NCBI GenBank assembly: GCA_002376235.1
Contig: DFNX01000010.1
Coordinates: 1 to 64,000 of the forward strand
Direction: 5' to 3'
Source: Neorhizobium sp. UBA3556
Lineage (GTDB): Bacteria > Pseudomonadota > Alphaproteobacteria > Rhizobiales > Rhizobiaceae
DNA: 64,000 bases
Part shown: piece after piece, positions 51,200 through 59,760 of the stretch
How the letters are laid out: every line of letters starts with the position of its first letter
How positions within the stretch are numbered: the stretch's first letter is position 1
Translations under genes and position numbers: made by a program
The notes under the pieces: generated by a model
Told to the model about the DNA's origin: nothing
Database searches by the model: none
What the model saw: only the letters and a program-made list of their open reading frames with translations

Positions 51200-53335
51200 T
51201 TACCAGGTATATTTCAACGTACCCAAAACCTTGCGGCGATCGCCGTAGAAGGCCGACATGCTGGTCGTATCGACATCACTGATGAATTCCTTGTCAAAAA
51301 GGTTCGTTGCATTGACCGACAACGCAACATTCTCGGTGACCTGGTATTTCACGGCGGCATCAATCAGCGTCCGCGATGGAAGCTTGACCGTATTTTCATT
51401 GTCCGCATAAATCCCGCCGACAAAACGCGCGCCCACACCCAGTGTCAGGTCACCGAGCGTGCCATTCCCGGGGATTGTATAGTTGGCCCAAAGCGATGCC
51501 ACATGTTCCGGAACCGTTTCGGGGCGGTTGCCGATGATGGCAGAGTTAAGGTCGTTGTCGATCTTGGCATCCCAATAGGAATAGCCCGCGATAAGGTCGA
51601 GACGATCGGAAAGAGCGATCTTGCTTTCGAACTCGACACCGCGAACCCTGGTCTTGCCGATCTGGAGGACCTGAAAGGTACCGTCGAGGTTATATTGGTA
51701 TTGCGGAACGTTGGTTTGGGAGAGATCGAACAAGGCGACCGTAAAGAGCGCGTCCATACCTTCAGGCTGATACTTGACTCCAACCTCATACTGCTTGCCC
51801 TCTTGCGGCTGAGGCATACCAACAAATCTGGAACGATCAGCCCCCACCGGAAGGAACGATTCCATATAGCTTGCGTAGAATGACAGCTCGTTCGTCGCTT
51901 TGTATGTCAAACCGGCCCGTGTCGTGAAAGCCTCGTCAACGGCATCTACGCCACTGCTCTCCGTATCGACATGGTCGTAACGACCGCCAAGGGTAAGTAT
52001 CCACTGGTCATCCAGCGTCAGCTCTTCCTGGAGATAAACGCTTTTGGCAGTTTGCGTCGAATCGGTAACAGTTTTCGCCGGAAGTGTTATGCAAGCGCGG
52101 CCGCAATAAATCGGATTGAAGGGATCGATCGGGCCAGCCGAACCAAACGCGGACGCCTCCCGCAGCTTATCGTGCTCATAGCTGAAGCCAAAAAGCGTAC
52201 GGCTGTCGAAACGATCGAAATTTGCATCGTACTGGAACTGGTTATCGATATCGATGCGCTGGTTGCTGCCATCTACGTCGAAAGCGGCACGATCATCCGT
52301 AAACACAGGCGTAGCAGTGTAAACCTGCTGATAGACCATATCGAGGTCGGTGTAGCGCGCGTTCTGACGGAACTCCAAGCCGTTGCCGAAATCATGGCGG
52401 AACTCGTAGCCGATGTTCCGCTCGATGGTGTCCATGTTGTCGAAATCGGGCTCTGCGAGAAAGGTATCGGAATCGATTCCAGAAAGATACGGAATGCTGT
52501 GTGCAGTGCTGCCATCACGCTTGCTGTAGCTCATCAGCAGCGTGAAGTCCGTATCCGCGGAGGGGCTGAATGTCAGCGCCGGTGCGATATAAACGCGGCC
52601 ATCATCGCTATATTCGATGCCTTGCTTGGCATCCTGCCACTTTGCGGTAAGCCGATAGGACCACAGCCCGTCAGGATCGATCGGACCGCCGAAATCGGTT
52701 CCTGTCTCGATATGATCCTCGCCGAATGTCGTGTAGATCTCACCGAACTTATAGTCTTGCGGCCGTTTGGTGACGGCGTTGACGATACCGCCAGGGGAGG
52801 AAAGGCCGAACAGGGTCGAGTTCGAACCCTTCAATACCTCAAGACGCTGGAGGCCGTAAGGCTCCATGCGGCTGCCGGTGAAGTTGCTCACGCGCAGCGG
52901 CAAGCCATCGCGGTAAGTGCTGTTCGATGCATAAAAGCCTCGAATCATATAGTGATCGTATCGGTTATCCGACCCGTAGACGTCCGTAGAGACGCCCGGC
53001 GTATAGGAAAGCGCCTCATCGAGGTTTGTTACACCACGCTCTTCCAGTTCTTCTTCGGTCACGATTGAGACAGAAGCCGGGGCATCAAGGACCGGCGTGT
53101 CGGTTTTGCTGGCCGCCCGTGTGTTCTTCGCAACGATCGTCGAATCGGGACCAACCGGAGAGCCGTCTGCCTTCAGGGTGATCGGCTTCAGCGTGGTGCC
53201 AGCATCAGCCCCATCGGCATCCTGCGCATGAGCGTGAAGCGGCAAGATAACGGCACAGCTGGACAACAGGACAAGCAAACGATTGCGACCGCCGGCCTTC
53301 TTCACAGCCGAATTAAAAACATTAGCGCGAAACAT
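51200..53335 (-). CDS. TonB-dependent siderophore receptor
   Basis: A 711-residue outer-membrane receptor. A signal peptide ends at PLHAHA|QD. The plug domain contains DTPVLDAPASVSIVTEEELEERGVTNLDEALSYTPGVSTDVYGSDNRYDHYMIRGF (about 80-140), typical of FhuA/FoxA-type hydroxamate receptors. The rest is a 22-strand barrel ending in an aromatic residue (VLGTLKYTW). It imports a ferri-siderophore using TonB energy. The start at 53335 has AGGGGG at a normal distance. A TGA-N9-TCA dyad lies about 70 bp upstream, suggesting RirA control. The exact siderophore is unknown. Confidence 0.93.
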   Translation of the reverse strand: MFRANVFNSAVKKAGGRNRLLVLLSSCAVILPLHAHAQDADGADAGTTLKPITLKADGSPVGPDSTIVAKNTRAASKTDTPVLDAPASVSIVTEEELEERGVTNLDEALSYTPGVSTDVYGSDNRYDHYMIRGFYASNSTYRDGLPLRVSNFTGSRMEPYGLQRLEVLKGSNSTLFGLSSPGGIVNAVTKRPQDYKFGEIYTTFGEDHIETGTDFGGPIDPDGLWSYRLTAKWQDAKQGIEYSDDGRVYIAPALTFSPSADTDFTLLMSYSKRDGSTAHSIPYLSGIDSDTFLAEPDFDNMDTIERNIGYEFRHDFGNGLEFRQNARYTDLDMVYQQVYTATPVFTDDRAAFDVDGSNQRIDIDNQFQYDANFDRFDSRTLFGFSYEHDKLREASAFGSAGPIDPFNPIYCGRACITLPAKTVTDSTQTAKSVYLQEELTLDDQWILTLGGRYDHVDTESSGVDAVDEAFTTRAGLTYKATNELSFYASYMESFLPVGADRSRFVGMPQPQEGKQYEVGVKYQPEGMDALFTVALFDLSQTNVPQYQYNLDGTFQVLQIGKTRVRGVEFESKIALSDRLDLIAGYSYWDAKIDNDLNSAIIGNRPETVPEHVASLWANYTIPGNGTLGDLTLGVGARFVGGIYADNENTVKLPSRTLIDAAVKYQVTENVALSVNATNLFDKEFISDVDTTSMSAFYGDRRKVLGTLKYTW

Positions 53336-53404
53336 CAAAATGCCCCCTGAGTAAACACTAACCAAATCAAGGACTTAACGGCCGCAAACAGCGGCACCCA
53401 AACA

Positions 53405-53419
53405 TGATTTACTAACTCA
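53405..53419. promoter_or_regulatory. Candidate IRO box (RirA-type) upstream of the siderophore receptor
   Basis: TGA (53405-53407) and TCA (53417-53419) are separated by exactly 9 bp in ATGATTTACTAACTCAG. It matches the rhizobial iron-responsive operator form TGA-N9-TCA, about 70 bp upstream of the receptor start and in AT-rich DNA. It is less symmetric than the one at 10714-10732. Confidence 0.5.
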
Positions 53420-53578
53420 GGAATTATCGATCACATAAAAGTGTGTCAATGCGCTCTATGCGCCCTCCCCATCTTTCAAATGTTACTGCGTCAGAAATGC
53501 CGCACATTTGGCAGCCTCGCTTTAGGCTCGTCGTTTGACGCTCCCCCTTGCAAGTTCCGTAGGAAGTGATCTATCAGG

Positions 53579-53674
53579 AGCAAGACAGGGGTGCTCCGTA
53601 ATGCCGGGGTTGAGATTCGGTCGCCATGACCGTGGACCCTTAAGCTGATCTGGATAATGCCAGCGGAGCGAGGT
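53579..53674 (+). ncRNA. TPP riboswitch (THI element)
   Basis: The conserved pieces appear in order: GGGGTGC (53588-53594), GTTGAGA (53609-53615, consensus GCTGAGA), ACCCTTAAG (53636-53644) and CTGATCTGGATAATGCCAGCG (53645-53665), the near-invariant 3' half of the thiamine pyrophosphate aptamer. It ends directly before the YkoF gene, and the presumed ribosome site GAGG (about 53670-53673) borders the closing stem. Control is therefore probably at translation start. It explains regulation of the whole ykoF-thiXZY operon by thiamine pyrophosphate. Confidence 0.95.
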
Positions 53675-53679
53675 GTAAG

Positions 53680-54288
53680 ATGTTTTCCGGCGCGCAGATT
53701 TCCCTTTACCCGATGTCCGACGATTTCGTTGACGTCATTATGGGCGCCTTGTCCGCGCTCGATCCCTATCGGGATCAATTGAGGATCGAGACGGACGATA
53801 TCTCTACGCTTCTTGTCGGGACACCCGATGTCGTCCTTTCCGCGATGCGTGATCTCTTCGTCGCAGCAACCAAGTCCGGCAAGCATTGCGTCATGCATGC
53901 GACGCTGTCGCGCGGCTGCCCGGGCGAGCCGGATGATCCGATCTGCCATGTACCCGAGATGACCGGACCATTGGCGCCGCTCGACGAACGCAAGGCGCAA
54001 GCATTGGCCGCCGTCTCGTCCATTCCGCTTGCCGGTCAGCCGACTGCGGCGCAGTTTTCTCTCTATACGCTCGGTATCGGCCAGCATATGGATGAGATTT
54101 ACGGCTGCATCGACTTCATCAAATCGTCAGGTGTGTTCGACCGGTCGAAGAATTTCTGCACAAAGCTGCGTGGCGATGCTGCTCCGGTTTTTGCAACGGT
54201 TGGCGAAGCTTTTGTCCGTTTCGGGCCACCGCAAGGTCATGTGACCATCGATCTGACCGTTTCTGCCAATAGCCCCACCGCCATCTAA
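53680..54288 (+). CDS. ykoF: YkoF-type thiamine/hydroxymethylpyrimidine-binding protein
   Basis: A 202-residue cytoplasmic protein with two YkoF-like ferredoxin-fold repeats: FSGAQISLYPMSDDFVDVIMGALSAL and the second TAAQFSLYTLGIGQHMDEIYGCIDFIKSSGVF. YkoF binds thiamine or its pyrimidine (HMP) and accompanies the ykoEDC/thiXYZ uptake systems. It is first in a TPP-riboswitch operon with permease, ATPase and NMT1-type binding protein, in agreement with pyrimidine-precursor salvage. Confidence 0.88.
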   Translation: MFSGAQISLYPMSDDFVDVIMGALSALDPYRDQLRIETDDISTLLVGTPDVVLSAMRDLFVAATKSGKHCVMHATLSRGCPGEPDDPICHVPEMTGPLAPLDERKAQALAAVSSIPLAGQPTAAQFSLYTLGIGQHMDEIYGCIDFIKSSGVFDRSKNFCTKLRGDAAPVFATVGEAFVRFGPPQGHVTIDLTVSANSPTAI

Positions 54289-54307
54289 CGCCTTCACGGA
54301 CAATCTG

Positions 54308-55114
54308 ATGTCGTCGAGCGTTTTCCGCATGCGCAGCCGTATGCTTCGCGATTATCTCGTCCGGGCACTGCCGGCTCTCATCGCTACGTTTATCCTGCTG
54401 CTCGCTTGGGAGATCTATTGCCGCTCGTCCGGTATATCCGAGACGACCCTGCCGTCACCGTCCCGGGTGATTTTTCAGGCCTGGCTCAATCGTGAGGCCT
54501 TGTGGATCAATACCGTGCCGACGCTTCGGGCAACCTTGCTGGGCTTTTCGCTATCACTCGTTTTGGCGTTCTTGCTTTCGGTCGTGATCGATTTTTCCGC
54601 TCTGATGCGGCAAGCACTCTTTCCCATCTTCATCGCCAGCCAGACCCTGCCGCTTGTCGCAATCGCGCCACTGGTCGTGTTGTGGTTCGGCTTTGGGCTG
54701 GTGCCCAAAATCCTGCTCGTGGCGCTCGTCACATTCTTTCCCATGCTCGTCGCGCTGGCCGAAGGTTATGCCTCGACGGAAAGGGAAGTCGAGGATCTGC
54801 TTTCCTCCATGGGGGCGTCTCGCTGGAAGCGCTTCCGGCTTGCCCGCCTGCCGTCTGCCCTTCCCTATTTCTTTGCCGGACTGCGTATATCGGTCACCTA
54901 TGCCGTGGTTGCCGCCATCTTCGCCGAATATGCCGGGGCGGCCCGAGGGCTCGGCATCTACATGCTCAATGCCAAGAACAATTTCCGGCCTGACCTCGTC
55001 CTCGCGGCGGTCCTCGTCAGCTCGCTTCTGACCTTGCTTCTCTTCAGCGCCACATGGGCCGTACAGCGGCTGGCTGCTCCCTGGATCGACAACTCGCCAG
55101 GGAGGGGCACATGA
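54308..55114 (+). CDS. thiX: Thiamine-precursor (HMP) ABC transporter permease ThiX-like
   Basis: A 268-residue SsuC/TauC-type permease with about six spans; the EAA loop is EREVEDLLSSMGASRWKRFRLARLPSALPYFFAGL. Family members in TPP-controlled operons with an NMT1 protein import N-formyl-aminomethyl-methylpyrimidine or HMP. It overlaps the ATPase gene by ATGA. Confidence 0.88.
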   Translation: MSSSVFRMRSRMLRDYLVRALPALIATFILLLAWEIYCRSSGISETTLPSPSRVIFQAWLNREALWINTVPTLRATLLGFSLSLVLAFLLSVVIDFSALMRQALFPIFIASQTLPLVAIAPLVVLWFGFGLVPKILLVALVTFFPMLVALAEGYASTEREVEDLLSSMGASRWKRFRLARLPSALPYFFAGLRISVTYAVVAAIFAEYAGAARGLGIYMLNAKNNFRPDLVLAAVLVSSLLTLLLFSATWAVQRLAAPWIDNSPGRGT

Positions 55115-55890
55115 CGGAGCCGCTGCTTTCCCTCGACGGGATCTCGCTGAATTATGGTGAGATCGATGTGCTTCGGGATCTCACGTTGGATGTTATGGCG
55201 GGCGAGTTCGTCTCGATATTAGGCCCGTCAGGAGCGGGAAAATCGACCATATTCAAGCTTCTCACCGGCGCGGCAAATGCCGATAGCGGAGAGATCCGCT
55301 TTGCCGGCAGACCGCTTGCGCCGAACGAACGCCCCTTTGCCTTCATGCCGCAACGCGATGCGCTGATGCCCTGGCGGCGGATCCTGGATAACACAACACT
55401 TGGCCTTGAAGTGCAGGGAGTGCCGCGCAAGGAGGCCCGAAAGCGGGTCGAGCCGCTGTTTGAAGAATTCGGCCTTAGTGGTTTCGAGCGACATTATCCC
55501 CGTGCGCTTTCTGGTGGCATGCGCCAGCGCGCGGCGCTCCTGCGCACCGTCGTTCAGGATCGCCCCGTTCTGCTGCTCGACGAACCGTTCGGAGCCCTTG
55601 ATGCGCTGACGCGAAATCAAATGCAGATCTGGCTGGAAGCCATGTGGCTCAAACATCGCTGGACCATCATTCTGATCACTCATGACGTCCGGGAAGCCGT
55701 GATGCTTTCCGACAGGATCCATCTGCTTTCACCACGGCCGGCAAGCGTGGAACAAACGATTACGGTCCCTTTGCCGCGCCCGCGCTTCAGCAATCCGTCT
55801 ACCCGTGTCGAAGCCGCGACTATTGAAACCTCGATACTCGATTTTCTTCTCTCTCCGCAGAGCCAGAAACAGGAAAGACCGCAGCCATGA
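55111..55890 (+). CDS. thiZ: Thiamine-precursor ABC transporter ATP-binding protein ThiZ-like
   Basis: A 259-residue ATPase: Walker A GPSGAGKST, Q-loop FAFMPQRDALMPWRRI, signature LSGGMRQRAALLRTV, Walker B VLLLDEPFGALDALTRNQMQ and switch LITHDVREAV. The pattern is that of the nitrate/taurine/HMP group. Start at MTEPLLSLDG (55111) overlaps thiX; the stop overlaps thiY. Confidence 0.9.
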   Translation: MTEPLLSLDGISLNYGEIDVLRDLTLDVMAGEFVSILGPSGAGKSTIFKLLTGAANADSGEIRFAGRPLAPNERPFAFMPQRDALMPWRRILDNTTLGLEVQGVPRKEARKRVEPLFEEFGLSGFERHYPRALSGGMRQRAALLRTVVQDRPVLLLDEPFGALDALTRNQMQIWLEAMWLKHRWTIILITHDVREAVMLSDRIHLLSPRPASVEQTITVPLPRPRFSNPSTRVEAATIETSILDFLLSPQSQKQERPQP

Positions 55891-56906
55891 GCCAAATACT
55901 GCTGAGCCGACGCGCCATGCTCGCGGCACTCGCCGCCCTCGCAGTGCCGGCGCTGCCTGCCCGATCACAGGCCGCATCCAGGGTGTCAGTCGCTCTCGAC
56001 TGGACCCCGAACACCAATCACATCGGTCTGTTTGTTGCCCGTGACAAAGGTTTTTACGAGGAAGCTGGCATCGACGTCGAAATCCTTCCCTATACGGATA
56101 CGTCAGCCGGAACGCTGGTCGCCAATCATGTGGCCGATTTCGGCATTCTCGGCTCGATCGCCCTTCTCACCCAGCGCACGGCAGGTGCGGATCTCGTCGC
56201 CACCTACGCCATTGTTCAAACCGAAACAGGCCGGCTGGTCTTCAAGGGTGGGCGCTCAGACATCACTCGCCCGAAGGATCTGGATGGCAAGACTTATGGC
56301 GGTTTCGGCTCTGCATGGGAAAACGCGCTGATATCCTCGATCATCCGTCATGATGGAGGTAGCGGGGAGTTCGAGACCATTACCCTCGGCACCTCCGCAT
56401 ATCAGGCGCTCGAAAATGGCGCTGTCGATTTCACCCTGGAAGTCTATACTTGGGAAGGGGTGAAGGCTGAGCTGGAAGGCTTGAAGCAGGGCGCGTTCCG
56501 TTATGCCGATTTCGGTGTGCCGGATGAGCACACAACCCTTATCGCCTCCAGCCGCAAATTTCTCGAGGCCAATCCAAAAGAAGCCGCTGCCTTTCTTCAG
56601 GCAACGCGAAAAGGCTATCGGTTCGCCATAGAAAATCCCGAAGAGGCCACCGATCTGCTGATTGCCGCCAACAAGGATGCCTTGACCGACCGCGCGCTCA
56701 TCCGCGCCTCGCTCGGGGCCCTGATCGAAGGCAAATATCTCGCGAGCGCCGAGGGCGTGATTGGCACGATTGATCCGGCTAAATTCGAAGCGATCGGCGC
56801 ATACGCCTATCACGCTGGTATTCTCAAGGCTTCCGGCGGCAAACCTCTCGAAGCACAGCCGAATTTCGCCAGCTATTACACCAACGACCTCCTGGCTACC
56901 GACTAA
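55887..56906 (+). CDS. thiY: NMT1/THI5-like periplasmic HMP-precursor binding protein (ThiY)
   Basis: A 339-residue binding protein. A signal sequence of Tat-like character (LLSRRAMLAALAALAVPALPARSQA) precedes the NMT1/THI5 domain with its hallmark VALDWTPNTNHIGLFVARDKGFYEEAGIDVEILPY and FGSAWENALI. It binds a thiamine pyrimidine precursor and passes it to ThiX/ThiZ. Its 3' end overlaps the convergent LysR gene by 11 bp. Confidence 0.92.
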   Translation: MSQILLSRRAMLAALAALAVPALPARSQAASRVSVALDWTPNTNHIGLFVARDKGFYEEAGIDVEILPYTDTSAGTLVANHVADFGILGSIALLTQRTAGADLVATYAIVQTETGRLVFKGGRSDITRPKDLDGKTYGGFGSAWENALISSIIRHDGGSGEFETITLGTSAYQALENGAVDFTLEVYTWEGVKAELEGLKQGAFRYADFGVPDEHTTLIASSRKFLEANPKEAAAFLQATRKGYRFAIENPEEATDLLIAANKDALTDRALIRASLGALIEGKYLASAEGVIGTIDPAKFEAIGAYAYHAGILKASGGKPLEAQPNFASYYTNDLLATD

Positions 56907-57816
56907 GATGGTCCATGCCACGTCCCATAAGTTCATCCTCGGCGACAGCTTCTACAAGGAAGTCCAGAACGGTTCGGACCCGCAACGGCAAGTTACGGCG
57001 TGACGCATAGACTACGGTAATCGGCAGGCGGGATGGCGGATAGTTCGGCAGCAGATGGATAAGCCGACCCTTCCGGATATCGTCAACGGCCAGGATGTGA
57101 GAGAGGACCGCCAATCCGCCACCGGCGAGCGCCGCACGATGTACGGCGACCGCATTGTTGAAGGTCATCCGTGGCGCGACCTTGATCTTCTCGACATCGC
57201 AGCCATTCAGGAAGCTCCAGAACCGCCCCTCGCCACCGCGATTGTAGCAGATATTGTCGTGATCGCAGATATCCTCCAGACAGGTCGGGAGATTTCGCCC
57301 GGCAAGATAATCCGGTGCTGCAACAAGATAGGCCGTTGTCCAGCCGATCCGGCGACAGATCAGGCTGTTGTCCGAGACATCTCCCAGCCGCACTTCAAGG
57401 TCTATCCCCTCTCCGACCAGATCAGACGGCTGCTCCCGGAAAAGCATATCGACCGACAATCCGGGATGTCTCGTGAGAAAGTTCGGCAATCGATCACTGA
57501 TATAGAGACCGAGAGGCGCCGGCAGGCAGACCTTCACTTTGCCCGCAGCGACGATACCATCCGGCAACGTGGTTTCTCCCAGCGCCTCGATGGCATCGAT
57601 GACTTTGTGCGCCATCGGAATCATCTGTTCACCCTCGACGGTCAATGAAAGCGCGTTGGTCGAGCGGTGAAACAGCCGTGTGCTGTAATGCTCTTCAAGT
57701 GCCGATACCTGTCGGGAGACCGCAGGTTGGGTCAGGCCGAGATCCAGTGCAGCCGCGGAAAATGATCCTGTCTCAGCGACCCGCAAGAATGTTCGCAATG
57801 CCGAAGCGATGTCCAT
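56896..57816 (-). CDS. LysR family transcriptional regulator
   Basis: A 306-residue LysR protein: winged helix ALRTFLRVAETGSFSAAALDLGLTQPAVSRQVSALEEHYSTRLFHRSTN, then an effector-binding domain. It is divergent from the AhpD-like gene across 138 bp and may contribute to its control, although Rrf2-type dyads also lie there. Start MDIASALRTF (57816) is used. Confidence 0.9.
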   Translation of the reverse strand: MDIASALRTFLRVAETGSFSAAALDLGLTQPAVSRQVSALEEHYSTRLFHRSTNALSLTVEGEQMIPMAHKVIDAIEALGETTLPDGIVAAGKVKVCLPAPLGLYISDRLPNFLTRHPGLSVDMLFREQPSDLVGEGIDLEVRLGDVSDNSLICRRIGWTTAYLVAAPDYLAGRNLPTCLEDICDHDNICYNRGGEGRFWSFLNGCDVEKIKVAPRMTFNNAVAVHRAALAGGGLAVLSHILAVDDIRKGRLIHLLPNYPPSRLPITVVYASRRNLPLRVRTVLDFLVEAVAEDELMGRGMDHLSR

Positions 57817-57902
57817 GCCGATCCCCCACATAGCCCATGTCGTTTTGAATAAGCGTTATGCCGAAAACTTAGACCGGTTTTGATTGCGCGTCCAGCTATT
57901 AC

Positions 57903-57936
57903 GGATATTTTATATCCATAAGGATATTTAAGATCC
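57903..57936. promoter_or_regulatory. Tandem GGATA-N5-TATCC dyads, candidate Rrf2 operators
   Basis: GGATA-TTTTA-TATCC (57903-57917) is a perfect dyad. GGATA-TTTAA-GATCC (57922-57936) is a near copy with centres 19 bp apart. They lie directly upstream of the AhpD-like gene's ribosome site. The same 15-bp dyad with the same ATTAC left flank occurs before the Rrf2 regulator gene at 61288-61302. Confidence 0.65.
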
Positions 57937-57954
57937 TTAATTAAGGAGAAAGCA

Positions 57955-58434
57955 ATGACACAGCGACTGAACTACGCCACCCAGTCCCCCGAATTCTTCA
58001 AGAAAATGTCCGAGCTCAGCATGTCGCTGAAGGACAGCGTGATCGAACAGGCGATCCGGGATCTCGTCAATATTCGCGCTTCTCAGATCAACGGCTGCGC
58101 CTTCTGCCTCGACATGCATGTCAAGGAAGCCAAGATCCATGGCGAGAAAGAACTCCGCCTTTATCATGTCGCCATCTGGCGGGAATCGAACTTGTTTGCC
58201 CCCCGCGAGCGCGCGGCTCTCGCCTGGACCGAAGCTGTTACCGAATTGCCGGAAGGCGGCGTACCCGACGAACTTTATGAGCGCGTCCGAGGTCAACTGT
58301 CGGAAAAGGAGATCTCCGATCTGACTTTCTCGATCATGACCATCAATGCTTGGAACCGCGCCAGCATCGCATTCAAGGTCGTGCCCGGATCGGCAGACAA
58401 GCTCTACGGGCTGGAAAAGGCAGGCCTCAACTGA
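57955..58434 (+). CDS. AhpD-like carboxymuconolactone decarboxylase family protein
   Basis: A 159-residue all-helical protein of the CMD/AhpD family. The redox motif is present as NGCAFCLDMHVKEA (Cys-x2-Cys with the nearby His), followed by ERAALAWTEAVTEL. Such proteins act as thiol peroxidases or disulfide reductases. TTAAGGAGAAAGC precedes the ATG. It begins a run of four plus-strand genes (AhpD-like, NAD(P)-binding, cupin, MscS) probably under Rrf2 control. Confidence 0.9.
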   Translation: MTQRLNYATQSPEFFKKMSELSMSLKDSVIEQAIRDLVNIRASQINGCAFCLDMHVKEAKIHGEKELRLYHVAIWRESNLFAPRERAALAWTEAVTELPEGGVPDELYERVRGQLSEKEISDLTFSIMTINAWNRASIAFKVVPGSADKLYGLEKAGLN

Positions 58435-58500
58435 GGCCCAGCCAACACCCGCATCTATCGATAACCACAGGATGTCAGCATCGCTGGCGGAGGGACTATC

Positions 58501-59253
58501 ATGAAGATCGTCATAATAGGCGGAACTGGTCTGATTGGTTCGAAGACCACCGAGCGTCTGCGGGCCAGAGGCCATGACGTGATTGCAGCCTCGCCCAATA
58601 CGGGCGTCAACACGATCACCGGCGAGGGACTGGCCGACGCACTGAATGGAGCCGAGGTTGTTCTCGACCTCGCCAATTCTCCGTCATTCGAGGACAGCGC
58701 GGTGATGGAGTTCTTCGAAACTTCCGGCCGCAATCTGCTCGCCGCCGAAGAAACTGCCGGCGTCAGGCATCATATCGCACTCTCTGTAGTTGGCACCGAG
58801 CGTCTCCAGGAAAGCGGATATTTCCGGGCCAAGCTGGCTCAGGAGAGACTGATCCGAGAAAGTGGCATTCCGTACACCATCGTTCACTCTACGCAGTTCA
58901 TGGAGTTTCTCGCCGGCATCGCCCAGTCCGGCATGGTCGATGGCAAGGTGCATCTCTCTCCGGCCTTCGTACAGCCGATTGCTTCCGACGATGTCGCTGA
59001 TGCCGTGGCCGATGTGGCGCTTGGCAAACCGGTGAACGGAGTGATCGAAATCGCAGGCCCTGAACGTTTCCGGCTCAACGAACTGGTTGCGCGATACCTG
59101 AAGGCGACCGGCGACCCCCGCGAGGTCGTCGCAGATCCGGACGCGAAATATTTCGGTGCGCGCCTGGAAGACGGATCTCTCGTTACCGACGACGCCTCGC
59201 GCCTCGGAAAACTGGGCTTCGAGCAATGGTTCCCCACATCGTCGCGCAAGTAG
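58501..59253 (+). CDS. NmrA-like NAD(P)-binding (atypical SDR) protein
   Basis: A 250-residue atypical short-chain dehydrogenase. The nucleotide motif KIVIIGGTGLIGSKTTERLRARGHDV is at the start; AGVRHHIALSVVGTERLQESGYFRAKLAQERLIRESGIPYTIVHSTQFMEFL is typical of NmrA/azoreductase-like proteins. The usual catalytic Tyr-x3-Lys appears as YFRAK. It follows the AhpD-like gene by 66 bp. A quinone or electrophile reductase role is likely, substrate unknown. Confidence 0.88.
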   Translation: MKIVIIGGTGLIGSKTTERLRARGHDVIAASPNTGVNTITGEGLADALNGAEVVLDLANSPSFEDSAVMEFFETSGRNLLAAEETAGVRHHIALSVVGTERLQESGYFRAKLAQERLIRESGIPYTIVHSTQFMEFLAGIAQSGMVDGKVHLSPAFVQPIASDDVADAVADVALGKPVNGVIEIAGPERFRLNELVARYLKATGDPREVVADPDAKYFGARLEDGSLVTDDASRLGKLGFEQWFPTSSRK

Positions 59254-59286
59254 GCGCGGCTTTTGCCTCAATAAAGGATAACCACA

Positions 59287-59703
59287 ATGTTCAGAAAAAT
59301 CTTATGCGCATTTGCAATCGCAACCCTTGGCGTCAGTAGCGCCGTGGCGCATGACACAACCGGCGGCGCCAAGGTCACGTTAGTCTATGAGCACGAGCTA
59401 CCAAATGTGCCCGGGAAAAGCCTCAAGGGCGTGCTCGTCGAATACGGACCTGGTGGCTATTCGGACGCCCATACGCATCCCGACAGCGCCTTTATCTATG
59501 CCACCGTGCTGGAAGGATCCATTCTCAGTCAGGTCAACGACGGCCCGGTCAAGGAATACAAGGAAGGAGAGAATTTCTCCGAATTTCCCGGCGATCGCCA
59601 CGGCGTGAGCAAGAACGGCAGCGATACGAAACCAGCCAGACTGCTTGCGGTCTTCGTTGTCGATAGCAATCAGAAAGATCTGACCTTCCCAATCAAAAAC
59701 TAG
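59287..59703 (+). CDS. Secreted cupin-domain protein
   Basis: A 138-residue protein with a signal peptide (MFRKILCAFAIATLGVSSAVA|HD) and one cupin barrel. Metal-site residues appear in GGYSDAHTHPDSAFIYATVLEGSI (two His and a Glu) and FPGDRHGVSKN. It is periplasmic by inference. It lies 33 bp after the NmrA-like gene. The function of this family is not defined. Confidence 0.85.
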   Translation: MFRKILCAFAIATLGVSSAVAHDTTGGAKVTLVYEHELPNVPGKSLKGVLVEYGPGGYSDAHTHPDSAFIYATVLEGSILSQVNDGPVKEYKEGENFSEFPGDRHGVSKNGSDTKPARLLAVFVVDSNQKDLTFPIKN

Positions 59704-59760
59704 GTCGTGTTCGGAGTCAGATGCGCCGGCATCTGGCTCCGTTACCTCATCGGTTTCAGG

